A stretch of 64,000 nt of DNA from NCBI RefSeq assembly GCF_030268045.1, contig NZ_BSDC01000003.1, forward strand, positions 310,001 to 374,000, written 5' to 3'. This DNA is from Geothrix edaphica (GTDB taxonomy: Bacteria; Acidobacteriota; Holophagae; Holophagales; Holophagaceae). Position 1 is the first letter of the stretch; each line of letters begins with the position of its first letter. The position numbers and the translations under genes are program-made. The notes beneath the pieces were generated by a model. It was not told where the DNA came from. It saw nothing but the letters and a program-made list of their open reading frames with translations, and ran no database searches. This document shows, in pieces, positions 24,591 to 33,364 of this stretch.

Positions 24591-25910
24591 ATGCCCATTC
24601 CCCAGCCCCGACCGATGTCTTTCCGGAGCCTGTGGCCCGCGTTGCTCACGGCGCTCCTGGTGGCCTGCGCCACCCGCCCACCGGCAGCCCACCCGGCGCC
24701 ACCGCCACCACCCCCGCCAGCCCCGGCGTCGGCGGCATCCGTGCCTCCCGCACCCGCCCCACCCCAACGACCGCCGGTGGACCTGGATGCACCCCGGGAC
24801 CGCGAGGCGCAACGGATGGAGGAAAGGGCCGAGCTGCCCCGCCGGGAGGCCTCCACCCGCCCCCCCCTGCCGCCGCCACGCCCCACGCCCGTGGGTGCCA
24901 ACCCCAATGTGGAGCGCGATGAGGCCTATGCCCGTGTGACGGTGCTGTTCGGCACCGACCGGAAGCTGGATCCCCGCACGGGCACCTTCGGCGGCGGCCG
25001 GGGAGAGCGGATCGCCTACGGCGAGGTGGCCGTCAGCGTCCCCCACGGGCACAAGACCGGCGAGCTCGAGGCCCCGTCCATCTGGAAGCTGGAGTTCCGC
25101 GAGGATCCCCGCAGGCACATGGCCATCCTGGACTGGACCCCGCACACCCGCATGGGATTCCTGAACCGCGTGAAGGCCAAGGTCCAGGCCCAGGGTTCGT
25201 CCGGTTCCAGCTTCGTGTTCGTCCACGGCTACAACGTGTCCTTCAGCGATGCGGCCCGGCGCACGGCGCAGATCACCTACGACCTGGACTACCGCGGCGT
25301 GCCCGTGTTCTACAGCTGGCCTTCCCAGGGCACCCTCCAGGGCTACACCACGGACGAGAACAACGTGCAGTGGAGCGAGGCGAACCTGAAGCGGTTCCTG
25401 GTGGACTTCGCCCAGAAGAGCGGCGTGAAGGACATCTACCTCATCGCCCACTCCATGGGCAACCGCGCCCTCACCGGCGCCCTCCGGCAGGTGTTCGCGG
25501 AACAGCCGAAACTCAGGGGGCGCTTCAAGGAGATCATCCTCACGGCCCCGGACATCGACGCGGAGATCTTCAAGCGCGACATCGCCCCCGCCCTCGCCGC
25601 GGGCTGCGACCGCATCACCCTCTACGCCTCCAACGGTGACAACGCCCTCCTGGCCTCCAAGAAGGTCCACGGCTACCCCCGGGCCGGCGACACGGCGGAG
25701 GGCATCGTGGTGGTGCCAGGCATCGAGACCATCGACGCCTCGGGCCTGGATACCAGCTTCCTGGAGCACTCCTACTTCGCCACCGCCCCGCCCGTGATCA
25801 GCGACATCCGCCGGGTGCTCCTGGACGGCCTCCGCGCCGCCCGCCGGGGCCTGGAGCCGCACGTCGCCGGAACGGGAAGCTACTGGAAGCTGAAGGGCCC
25901 GAAACCCTGA
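24591..25910 (+). CDS. DUF900-type alpha/beta hydrolase lipoprotein
   Basis: 439 residues. Lipobox LLVAC near residue 26, then a Pro/Ala-rich linker of about 70 residues. The alpha/beta hydrolase domain opens with VLFGTDRKLD, a DUF900 hallmark. FVFVHGYNVSF forms the oxyanion region and LIAHSMGNRAL carries the nucleophile Ser; a likely His is in FLEHSYF. Substrate unknown, presumably an ester in the envelope. A GAGGGTGCC SD favours 24591; an internal ATG at 24615 would also retain the lipobox. Confidence 0.88.
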   Translation: MPIPQPRPMSFRSLWPALLTALLVACATRPPAAHPAPPPPPPPAPASAASVPPAPAPPQRPPVDLDAPRDREAQRMEERAELPRREASTRPPLPPPRPTPVGANPNVERDEAYARVTVLFGTDRKLDPRTGTFGGGRGERIAYGEVAVSVPHGHKTGELEAPSIWKLEFREDPRRHMAILDWTPHTRMGFLNRVKAKVQAQGSSGSSFVFVHGYNVSFSDAARRTAQITYDLDYRGVPVFYSWPSQGTLQGYTTDENNVQWSEANLKRFLVDFAQKSGVKDIYLIAHSMGNRALTGALRQVFAEQPKLRGRFKEIILTAPDIDAEIFKRDIAPALAAGCDRITLYASNGDNALLASKKVHGYPRAGDTAEGIVVVPGIETIDASGLDTSFLEHSYFATAPPVISDIRRVLLDGLRAARRGLEPHVAGTGSYWKLKGPKP

Positions 25911-25998
25911 CGAAAATAATCCAATGGATTCCCGGCTTTGCGCCCATGCTCGCGGCGGGCCCCGGCTCCATCTGCCCGGGGCCCCGAAGCGAGGCTGT

Positions 25999-26136
25999 AT
26001 GTCCAACGACAAGAAACCCAAGAAAGCCAAAACCCCCGTCGTGCATGGGGCCACCTCCCGAGGTTCGGAATTGTCCAGCCGCCTGACCGCGCCCGTGGCT
26101 CCGCCTGCCCTCACTCCGGCCAAGAAGAAGAAATAG
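25999..26136 (+). CDS. possible small Lys-rich protein
   Basis: A 45-codon frame, MSNDKKPKKAKTPVV to a terminal AKKKK, with a GAGGC SD seven bases before the ATG. It has no signal or recognisable domain. The high Lys content at both ends and good SD make it a candidate small basic protein. It is too short to judge by coding statistics by eye. Confidence 0.4.
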   Translation: MSNDKKPKKAKTPVVHGATSRGSELSSRLTAPVAPPALTPAKKKK

Positions 26137-26145
26137 GCGGTCTTG

Positions 26146-26164
26146 CAAGGCCCCCTAGGCCTTG
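26146..26164. terminator. hairpin between convergent genes
   Basis: CAAGGCC-CCCTA-GGCCTTG, a 7-bp perfect stem overlapping the stop of the trihaem cytochrome gene. No T-run. Confidence 0.4.
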
Positions 26165-26829
26165 TGCGCGTGCACCCGGGCGAAGAGGGCCGCGTCAGCC
26201 TTGGCCCCGTGGCACTTCCGGCAGAAATCGAGGGTGGGCAGGACCAGGCCCGCGGCCTTCGCCGCAGCGGGGTTCTTCATGACGCCCATGGCCTTGTAGT
26301 CGGCACCATTGCCATGGCAGGCCTCGCAGTCGAGGCCCTTCTTGGCATGGGCCGTGGCCGACCAGGAGTCGTGCTGGAGGCGGTGGCACATCTTGCAGGC
26401 GCCAGCCCCCACGGCGGTGTGGCCGTTGGCCGCCAGGGAGGGCATGGGGCCCGCAGCAGGCGTGGGCGCGGGCTTGGGGGCAGGTGCCTGAGCAGGCGCG
26501 GGAGCGGGCTTGGGGTCCGGCGTTGGAGCTGCCGCGGGTGCAGGCGCCACCGCAGGGGCCGGAGCCGGGGCAGCCGCCGCGGGTGCGGCGGCCGGCTTGG
26601 CGGTCATGGTCTCCACGGCCTTGGGTGCCTGGGCAGGTGCGGGAGTGGTGGCGGGTGTTACTGCCGGGGCAGGGGCGGGCTCGGCCTTGGTTCCGGCAGC
26701 GGCCGGCTGGGCCGCGGGCGCACCGGCGGCCGGGGTCGTGGCCGGCGCGGTGGCCGGAGCTGGCGCCTCCTTCTCGGCGCAAGCCAGCAGGCAGGCGAGC
26801 ATCAGGGCAGGTACGGCCAATCGACGCAT
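26155..26829 (-). CDS. trihaem c-type cytochrome lipoprotein with long Pro/Ala linker
   Basis: 224 residues. A lipobox (LLAC, Cys17) is followed by a linker of about 110 residues made almost only of Ala, Pro, Thr and Lys. A compact C-terminal domain carries three CXXCH sites: CKMCH at 145, CEACH at 168 and CRKCH at 203. The His-rich surroundings resemble cytochrome c554/c3-type fragments with bis-His haems. The layout suggests a lipid-anchored electron carrier on a flexible tether spanning part of the periplasm (inference). It is followed by no other redox gene. Confidence 0.85.
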   Translation of the reverse strand: MRRLAVPALMLACLLACAEKEAPAPATAPATTPAAGAPAAQPAAAGTKAEPAPAPAVTPATTPAPAQAPKAVETMTAKPAAAPAAAAPAPAPAVAPAPAAAPTPDPKPAPAPAQAPAPKPAPTPAAGPMPSLAANGHTAVGAGACKMCHRLQHDSWSATAHAKKGLDCEACHGNGADYKAMGVMKNPAAAKAAGLVLPTLDFCRKCHGAKADAALFARVHAHKA

Positions 26830-26854
26830 GGGATCTCCTGGGGTCGACCTGATG

Positions 26855-28972
26855 CTACTTCCCGGCGGATCCGAACGCCAGATTCCGCACCATGTCCTCG
26901 GTCTTCCAGGGGGCGGCGCCGCCGCCCAGGTACTTCTGGAACCACTCGAGATGGGCGTTGTAGTAGACGGGCATGGACTTCAGGCCATCGGGCCAGTGGC
27001 CGTCATTCCTGAAGACGAGGAGGCGGCTGGGCACACCCATCTCCTGGAGCCCGGTGAAGAACTGCAGGCTCTGGGTGTAGGGCACGCGATAGTCCCGCTC
27101 GCCGGTGATGACGAGGCAGGGCGTCTTGAAGGCCTTCACGTGGCTGCTGGGGTTCATGCGGTCGTAGGCGGCGGCCTTGTCCCAGGGCGTGCCCGTCAGG
27201 TCGTGTTCGGGGAACCACAGCTCCTCGGTGGCGCCGTGCATGGACCGCAGGTCGTACACGCCCATCATGGCGGCGATGGCCTTGAAGCGCGTGGTGTGAC
27301 CCTCCAGCCACATCATGGCGTAGCCGCCCCAGCTCCAGCCCATGGCGCCCATGCGGCCCTTGTCCACATAGGGCAGCCCGGCGAGATGGTCCGCCACCTT
27401 CTCGATGTCCGTCATCACCTTGCCGTCCCAGTCGCCGCTGATGGCGTCGGTGAAGGCCTGGCCGTAGCCCGTGGAGCCGTGCGGGTTCGGGAAGGCCACG
27501 ATGTAGCCCGCGCCGGGATAGACCTGCCAGTCGCCCCGCAGGGTGTCGGACCACATCATCTGCGGGCCGCCGTGGACGTTGAGGATGAGCGGATACTTCT
27601 TCGCGGGATCGAAGTCGTGGGGCTTCACCAGGAACACATGGATGTCCTTGCCGTCGGCGCCCTTCACCCACTGCTCTTCGGCGGGACGGATGTCCACTTC
27701 GTCGGCCAGGGCCTGATTGAAGGAGGTGAGCCGCTTCAGCTCTTTGGTGCCGAAGGTGTAGCGCCAGACCTCCACCGGCTCGCCGACGCGGGTCTTGCTG
27801 AGGAGCACCGCCTTCTGGTCCGGGCTCACCACGAACTCCCGGATGCTCTGGCCATCGAGCATGCGGGTGGTCTTCCCGGAGGCCACGTCCACGCGGAACA
27901 GCGGCCAGCGGCCCTTCTCCTGCACCGTGAACCAGAGGGCCTTGCCGTCCGCCGACCACTGGAAGGCGTCCACCCAGTTGTCGATGGCCTCGGTCAGCAC
28001 CTTCCGCATCTTCGTCTGCCGATCGTAGATGGCGAGCCGGAAGCGATCGGATTCCACCGCGGGGCGGGTCTGGAACTTGTAGGCGATGTAGCGGCCGTCC
28101 GGCGAGTACTTGGGATCGCCGTCGTAGGCGGGATTGTCCGTGATGCGGCGGGGTGTGCGGTCGCCGTCCAGCGAGATCAGGAACAGATCCTGGTTGGTCG
28201 AGCGGGCCGGCACGGGATCCGTGTTGGTGACCACGCAGATTTCCCTGCCATCCGGGCTGAGGTCGAAGCTCTGGGAGCTCGGCGTCGTTGCATCCGCCGG
28301 GTAGTCCTGCTTCCCGGAGGTGAGCGCCTCCACCTTGCCTTCAAAGGTGGCGGTGAAGAGGTGGCTGTACTGGAAGTCCCGCCACTCGGTCCAGTGGCGG
28401 TAGAGCAGCGTCTCCGCCAGGTGGGCCTGCACGGGGCCCTTCTCCAGCTTCTCGGCCAGTTCCTTCTGCTTCGCGCCGTCCGCCATGGCCTCAGGGAAGA
28501 CCGTGGCCTGGAAGACCACCTGATTCCCCCCCGGCAGCACCTTGGGGGACCCGACGCCCGCCTCGAAGGCCGTCACCTTCCGGGCCTCGCCGCCCGCCAG
28601 GTCGAGCGCCCAGAGCTGGCTGCCCTCCGTCCGGCTGGAGAGGAAATAGAGCGTCTTCCCATCCTTCGACCACTCGGGCGCCGTGTCGGACTTGCCCGAG
28701 AAGGTGAGCTGCCGCGTGGCGCCCGTGGCGGTTTCCAGCAGCCAGAGCTGCGTGTTGCGCGTCGAGGCCTTCAGGTCCTGGCTGGACACCTCGAAGGCCA
28801 GCTTCGATCCGTCCGGACTCAGAGCCAGGTGCTGCACACCCTTCAGGCGATAGAGATCCTCGATGGTGAAGGACCGCTTCTCCGCGGCCCTCAGGGGCAA
28901 CGCAAGCAGCAGGGCGGTGGCTGGGACAAGGCAAAAAAGACGCACAAACCCTCCGAAGGAGCCCTTCAGCAT
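26855..28972 (-). CDS. S9-family prolyl oligopeptidase-like exported peptidase
   Basis: 705 residues. A signal peptide (ALLLALPLRAAE) leads to a beta-propeller N-domain with TolB-like repeats (LSPDGSKLAF, YSPDGRYIAY) and a C-terminal alpha/beta hydrolase domain. The nucleophile is Ser547 in GWSWGGYAM. The catalytic Asp is probably in TGERDYRVPY and the His in NDGHWPDG. This is the dipeptidyl-peptidase IV/acylaminoacyl-peptidase class. The ATG at 28972 was chosen for the signal peptide. It is divergent from the next gene with a 103-bp gap. Confidence 0.92.
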   Translation of the reverse strand: MLKGSFGGFVRLFCLVPATALLLALPLRAAEKRSFTIEDLYRLKGVQHLALSPDGSKLAFEVSSQDLKASTRNTQLWLLETATGATRQLTFSGKSDTAPEWSKDGKTLYFLSSRTEGSQLWALDLAGGEARKVTAFEAGVGSPKVLPGGNQVVFQATVFPEAMADGAKQKELAEKLEKGPVQAHLAETLLYRHWTEWRDFQYSHLFTATFEGKVEALTSGKQDYPADATTPSSQSFDLSPDGREICVVTNTDPVPARSTNQDLFLISLDGDRTPRRITDNPAYDGDPKYSPDGRYIAYKFQTRPAVESDRFRLAIYDRQTKMRKVLTEAIDNWVDAFQWSADGKALWFTVQEKGRWPLFRVDVASGKTTRMLDGQSIREFVVSPDQKAVLLSKTRVGEPVEVWRYTFGTKELKRLTSFNQALADEVDIRPAEEQWVKGADGKDIHVFLVKPHDFDPAKKYPLILNVHGGPQMMWSDTLRGDWQVYPGAGYIVAFPNPHGSTGYGQAFTDAISGDWDGKVMTDIEKVADHLAGLPYVDKGRMGAMGWSWGGYAMMWLEGHTTRFKAIAAMMGVYDLRSMHGATEELWFPEHDLTGTPWDKAAAYDRMNPSSHVKAFKTPCLVITGERDYRVPYTQSLQFFTGLQEMGVPSRLLVFRNDGHWPDGLKSMPVYYNAHLEWFQKYLGGGAAPWKTEDMVRNLAFGSAGK

Positions 28973-29075
28973 CGCATGGAAGAAACTGATGACCTTGTGA
29001 TCATGTTCGATTCGCGCGGGGCTACCATGGGGCACTCATCTTTCCAGCCGACCCATCCGCCGTGCCGGAGGCACC

Positions 29076-30470
29076 ATGCTGATCCCTGCGCTCCTTCTAG
29101 GTCTGCTGCAGGCCCAACTGCCCCCCGCACAGTCAGGCCCCCGCGCGTACGAGCCCTCCGCGCCAGCCCTGGCGGCCAAGGCACCAGGCGCTCCCGGTTA
29201 TGGCCTCCAGACCACCATCCGCTCGGGCAAGATCCTGCTCACCAACCTCCGGTTCCACCCCGTCACCCGCAAGGTGCAGGCGCAGCTCTACCGGGTTCGC
29301 GGGCCAGCGGGCATGGGGCCCTACCGGCTCGGAGTCCAGTTGCAGTTCCATCCGCAGCAACAAGCCCCGAACGATGTCCTTCATCCGATCTGGTATGCCA
29401 ACTATTTCGCCATCACGAGTGCCCAGGACGGCTTCCCGGCGAAGGAAGCCGGTCTGGAGGGGCGCTGGGTCATTGAACGCATCGATGGAAGCAACTTCGG
29501 ATGGGATCTGGGAGCCCTCATCTTCCACATCTCCAACAGCCCCGTCATCAACGTGGACGCCGCGAAGTTGCCGATGTTCGGAGGTCCGTCGCGGAAGACC
29601 TTCCGGATCACCATGCGCAAGGTGGACGGGCCCGTGGATCCTGGCGATGGGACCCTCGAACCCGTCCAGGCCAATAGTGAGATCCAGGAATGGTTGAACG
29701 GCAGGCAGACTTGGCGCGACCTGCTCATCCTGCGGTCGCGGCAGGCACGATTCGCGCCCCTTCCCATCGATCTGGCTGGCCACAGGATCTGGGTGGTTCG
29801 CAACCTCGGGCAGCCGTCCCCGGATTCCTCCCGAATGCTCGAGTTCTGGCGGGAGGATCCGCTCAACGGCGCTTGGGATACCGGACTCGTCGACCTCTGG
29901 CCCGAGCCCGCGGATGGCCTTCGGCCTGGCAGGGCCATCCGGATCGAGGATCACTGGTACCGGATCCTTGCCAACGGCCAGGATCCGGTGACCGGACGCC
30001 TTGATCGTCTGGAGCTCCGTCCCTGGGAGCCTGATATCGCCGCGCTGCTGGGTGGCGCCACCCTGGCGAAAGACCTGGGCGGACTGAACGCCCCTCCCCT
30101 CCAGGAATCCATCGAACAGCTGGCCAACGAGTCCCTGGTGGAATGGAAGACGCGCACCCTGCCGGGCCTGCTGGCCGCACAGAACCTCGGACCGGCGGAA
30201 GATCTCGTGATCCGGATCGAGAAGGGTGTCCTCGCGCTCGATCTCGAGACCAAGGGCATCCGCGCCCGCCTGGACGCGGCGGCCCGCGCCGAAGCCGAAC
30301 GCAAGGCCCAGGCGGAGCTCGCCGCCAAGAGCGGGCAGCCTGTGCCTCAGGCTCAGACAACTCCCGCCACGGAGAGCGAGCGCCTCGCGGATCTGCTGGA
30401 GCAGCGCAAGGCCATCCTCATGGCCATCCTCGGAAGCGCCAAGCAGTCGCTCGCCAACCTGCGGAGGTGA
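29076..30470 (+). CDS. exported protein of unknown family (paralogue of 31903-33336)
   Basis: 464 residues, unrecognised. A short signal peptide (MLIPALLLGLLQAQ) is followed by a mainly beta region (about 45-300) with the block RVRGPAGMGPYRLG near 75 and GRLDRLELRPWEPD near 310, and a helical, charged C-terminal third. The tail LLEQRKAILMAILGSAKQ recurs almost unchanged in the gene at 31903-33336, as do the other blocks, so the two are paralogues. A GGAGGCACC SD precedes the ATG. The next gene starts 3 bases after its stop. It is probably exported; function unknown. Confidence 0.8.
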   Translation: MLIPALLLGLLQAQLPPAQSGPRAYEPSAPALAAKAPGAPGYGLQTTIRSGKILLTNLRFHPVTRKVQAQLYRVRGPAGMGPYRLGVQLQFHPQQQAPNDVLHPIWYANYFAITSAQDGFPAKEAGLEGRWVIERIDGSNFGWDLGALIFHISNSPVINVDAAKLPMFGGPSRKTFRITMRKVDGPVDPGDGTLEPVQANSEIQEWLNGRQTWRDLLILRSRQARFAPLPIDLAGHRIWVVRNLGQPSPDSSRMLEFWREDPLNGAWDTGLVDLWPEPADGLRPGRAIRIEDHWYRILANGQDPVTGRLDRLELRPWEPDIAALLGGATLAKDLGGLNAPPLQESIEQLANESLVEWKTRTLPGLLAAQNLGPAEDLVIRIEKGVLALDLETKGIRARLDAAARAEAERKAQAELAAKSGQPVPQAQTTPATESERLADLLEQRKAILMAILGSAKQSLANLRR

Positions 30471-30473
30471 TCC

Positions 30474-31895
30474 ATGCACCGACCAGTCATCTCGGTCCTT
30501 GCTCTCTTGGTCTCTACCCTTCTCCGGGCCCAGATCGGCCTCCACAATGAAGCACCCCCACCCAAACCCCAGAGCAGCCAGAGTGGGGATGCCCTCAGCC
30601 AGCTGGAGGCGATCACCAAAACCAAGGTGGACCGCAGCAAGGTCGGGACCTCCTTCAAGGTCCAGAAGACCGTCATCCCAAAGCTGAAACCCGTTCCGTG
30701 GATCAATACGACCAGTGGCCAGAACGCCACGATGCTGGTGGGCATCTTTGGCAACCTCCTGAGCCAGGCCCTGACACCCACTTCCCCCACTGGCCCCAGT
30801 CCCGCCGAGCTCGCCCGCATCGAGGCAGAGCGGCAGGCCGCGCTTCAGCGGGAGCAAGCCGAGCTACAGGCCTGGACCAACAGTTATGCCACCCGGATGA
30901 ACGGGCTCATCGAGCACCAGCGACAGGAGCGCATGGCCCAGAACAAGGAGAGCCTGGAGGGACTTCGGGCCTCCCTTTCGGACGGTTTCGATTCCGCCGC
31001 CGGGGGTGGCCTGGCTGGAGCCCTCAGCGATCCTGCACCCGTGGTGGACCTGAGCCAGAGCCAGACCTTTACGCCCAGCCTCCTCCGGGAGGCCAATGGC
31101 ACCAAGCGCACCAAGCCCATCACGGCGGACGATCTGCTGAAGCGCCGGGAGGCCGCCCAGGCCAGGCTCAAGAGGATGATGGCCGAGAACAAGGACCTGC
31201 GCGTGCTGGGCCAGCGCTTCTACGAGCTGGAAGCCCAACTGGAACGGCTGAAGCGCCAGGCCGCCAGCCTCGGCGCCGAGGGCCGCGCCATCCAGCGGGA
31301 CATGGACTTCTGGGGCTGGAGAATCGATCAGGCGACCCAGGCCTGCATGGAGCGGGGCACCAGCCTCCTCACTGACATCATCATTCCGGAAGGCAACAGC
31401 GCTGGGCTGGCCCGCCTCAAGAAGAATCCCAAGACCTTCAACCGGCTCGTCCAGGCCTGCTCGCAGCTCAACGACTACACCGAGTTCACGACCACCCTGG
31501 GGGATCGCTACGATGCCGCGGAGCAGGCCCTGGACTGGCCCAAGGCCAAACACACCCTCATGGAGCATGTCGACTTCATCGCGTCCAACCTCCAGAATGT
31601 GTCGCCAGTCTTCAAGCCCGTGAGCACGACCTGGAGCCTGGGCAAGACCATCATCGGCACCAGCGTGGACTTGGCGGCGGAGCTGGATGGCTGGGGCGCC
31701 ATCCTGGAACGCCAGGGCGATGTATCGCTGATCCTCCAGAAGCAGAAGGCCCTCAAGCGACCCCTCGATGCCATGATCCGCGATCTCCAGGCCTCCCGCG
31801 CCCAGATCGCCGCCCAGCTGGGCGTGAAACCCGAGGACCTGATCCCCGTCCAGGCCCGGCCCAAGGGGCTGGGTTCCAATGTGGCTCCCCTTTGA
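30474..31895 (+). CDS. exported coiled-coil protein of unknown family
   Basis: 473 residues, unrecognised. The signal peptide ends near LLRAQIG. A Pro/Ser-rich region follows, then a hydrophobic stretch NATMLVGIFGNLLSQAL (~83-99). Two helical segments rich in Glu/Arg/Gln follow (about 108-160 and 218-275), the second strongly heptad-like (KRREAAQARLKRMMAEN). The rest is helical with an FIASNLQNV region. A GGAGGTG SD. It is sandwiched between two paralogous exported proteins with gaps of 3 and 7 bases, so all three should be made together and may form a complex (inference). Confidence 0.78.
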   Translation: MHRPVISVLALLVSTLLRAQIGLHNEAPPPKPQSSQSGDALSQLEAITKTKVDRSKVGTSFKVQKTVIPKLKPVPWINTTSGQNATMLVGIFGNLLSQALTPTSPTGPSPAELARIEAERQAALQREQAELQAWTNSYATRMNGLIEHQRQERMAQNKESLEGLRASLSDGFDSAAGGGLAGALSDPAPVVDLSQSQTFTPSLLREANGTKRTKPITADDLLKRREAAQARLKRMMAENKDLRVLGQRFYELEAQLERLKRQAASLGAEGRAIQRDMDFWGWRIDQATQACMERGTSLLTDIIIPEGNSAGLARLKKNPKTFNRLVQACSQLNDYTEFTTTLGDRYDAAEQALDWPKAKHTLMEHVDFIASNLQNVSPVFKPVSTTWSLGKTIIGTSVDLAAELDGWGAILERQGDVSLILQKQKALKRPLDAMIRDLQASRAQIAAQLGVKPEDLIPVQARPKGLGSNVAPL

Positions 31896-31902
31896 GGCAG
31901 AC

Positions 31903-33336
31903 ATGATCCGCACCTCCGCCCTCCTGCTCGTCGCCGGCTTCTCCCTCCCGCTCCTGGCGGGGTGGAAGCAGCCCATCCCGCGCTTCCCCGCTGTGGTGAA
32001 AGCAGATGACCTCCGCGAGGAACCCATGCCAGCCCACTGGGGGCCTCAACTCCCGGAGGCGCCCCTCGCCGGGGCCATGCTCACCACCTACCTCGGTCGC
32101 TTCGTCGTCTATCCCACGCGCTTCGATGTCCAGGGACGCCTGCGGTGGCGGGCACAGCGCGTGGAAGGTCCCGCCGGCATGGGTCCCTACGAACACGGCC
32201 TGTCTCTGGAGATGGTCTCCGAGCCGGGAGACACACAGGGCATGGCCCGGATCACGGCCATCCGGGACGAGCTGGGCATTGACCGAGGTCATTCATGGGG
32301 CGTCGGGGACTTCATCGAAGACCCTGCCAAATTCCATTACCCTGCGGTCTTCCACGATCTGACTCTTGGGCTCTTCCTGTTCCAGTACCGGATGTCAAAC
32401 CTGCCTGGCTCCATGTTCCCTGTGTACAGGCCGAACAAGCTCTTCGAAAAACGAGGTACCGGTGGGGTCCAGAGCGTGGCGCGCGCTGGGACGCCAGCCC
32501 AGCTGCCAGCCACCTTCAACCCGGACGGACCGATCCCCGTCGAGGCTGGCGCGTGGTTCAAACAAGCCTCTGCGCGTCTCCTCGTCCTCCGCGCAGCCCA
32601 CCCGGCCTACCAGCCCCTCGTCGTCGACTGGGCTGGCCGGAAGTGGGTGGTGGTGGGCCCATCCCGTTCCGGACGCTCCCTCCAGCTCGAATTCTGGGCC
32701 GATGCCCCCGGTCCTGACGCGAGGGGTTCGAGACCAGAGGCCACCTGCGATCTTCCGGGGGCCTCCAGCGCCATCGGTGCGGTCCTCTCCCCCGGGGGCC
32801 AGGCGGCCCGCATCCGCGACGCGGTCTGGGATCCCGGCACAGGACGCCTGACCCGCCTCGAACTGGAGCCCTGGAAGCCCGATGCCCTACCCTTCCTCTT
32901 GACGGGCAAGTCCGAAGCCAACACCCAGGAAGGCCTGGCCCTCGCCTTCAACGATGCGCTGGTGGACTGGAAGGTGAAGGCGCTCACCTCCTATGTTCGG
33001 GGCATCGATGAGGCTGCGGCCGCGGACTTCCTGGCCCGGCTGGAGAAGACCCTGCTGAGGATGGACATGGACATCCGTCGCCGGCGGCAGGCCCGGGAAT
33101 CCCAGGAGCAGGACGCCTTGAGCCGTCAGGCGGCGGATGGCGTCCAGCGGCTGCAGCAGGAAGCCTCCCGCCGCCGGTTCCTCCTGCCAGCGGAGTTGAG
33201 GGAGATGGGCGAGGACGATGGCCGTACCACCACCTCCGCCAGTCCCGAGCTGATGGATCTGCTGGACCAGCGCAAGGCCATCGTGTCGGCCATCCTCGCC
33301 AACGCCAAGCAGCTTCTGGCGGCGGCACGCCGCTGA
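31903..33336 (+). CDS. exported protein of unknown family (paralogue of 29076-30470)
   Basis: 477 residues. Signal peptide at MIRTSALLLVAGFSLPLLAG. It shares with the protein at 29076-30470 the blocks RVEGPAGMGPYEHG, TGRLTRLELEPWKPD and a C-terminal LLDQRKAIVSAILANAKQLL in the same order, at low overall identity by eye. It lacks obvious catalytic motifs. The start at 31903 follows the previous stop with a GAGGC SD; the open frame reaches back to 31879, but the signal peptide begins at 31903. Last gene of the cassette. Confidence 0.78.
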   Translation: MIRTSALLLVAGFSLPLLAGWKQPIPRFPAVVKADDLREEPMPAHWGPQLPEAPLAGAMLTTYLGRFVVYPTRFDVQGRLRWRAQRVEGPAGMGPYEHGLSLEMVSEPGDTQGMARITAIRDELGIDRGHSWGVGDFIEDPAKFHYPAVFHDLTLGLFLFQYRMSNLPGSMFPVYRPNKLFEKRGTGGVQSVARAGTPAQLPATFNPDGPIPVEAGAWFKQASARLLVLRAAHPAYQPLVVDWAGRKWVVVGPSRSGRSLQLEFWADAPGPDARGSRPEATCDLPGASSAIGAVLSPGGQAARIRDAVWDPGTGRLTRLELEPWKPDALPFLLTGKSEANTQEGLALAFNDALVDWKVKALTSYVRGIDEAAAADFLARLEKTLLRMDMDIRRRRQARESQEQDALSRQAADGVQRLQQEASRRRFLLPAELREMGEDDGRTTTSASPELMDLLDQRKAIVSAILANAKQLLAAARR

Positions 33337-33364
33337 TGCCGCACCTTGGTATCCTGCCCTGGAC

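Noticed and set aside
29076-33336. Phage or plasmid origin of the unknown three-gene cassette
   Set aside because: No integrase, tRNA junction, direct repeat or transposase adjoins it, and composition is not strikingly different by eye.
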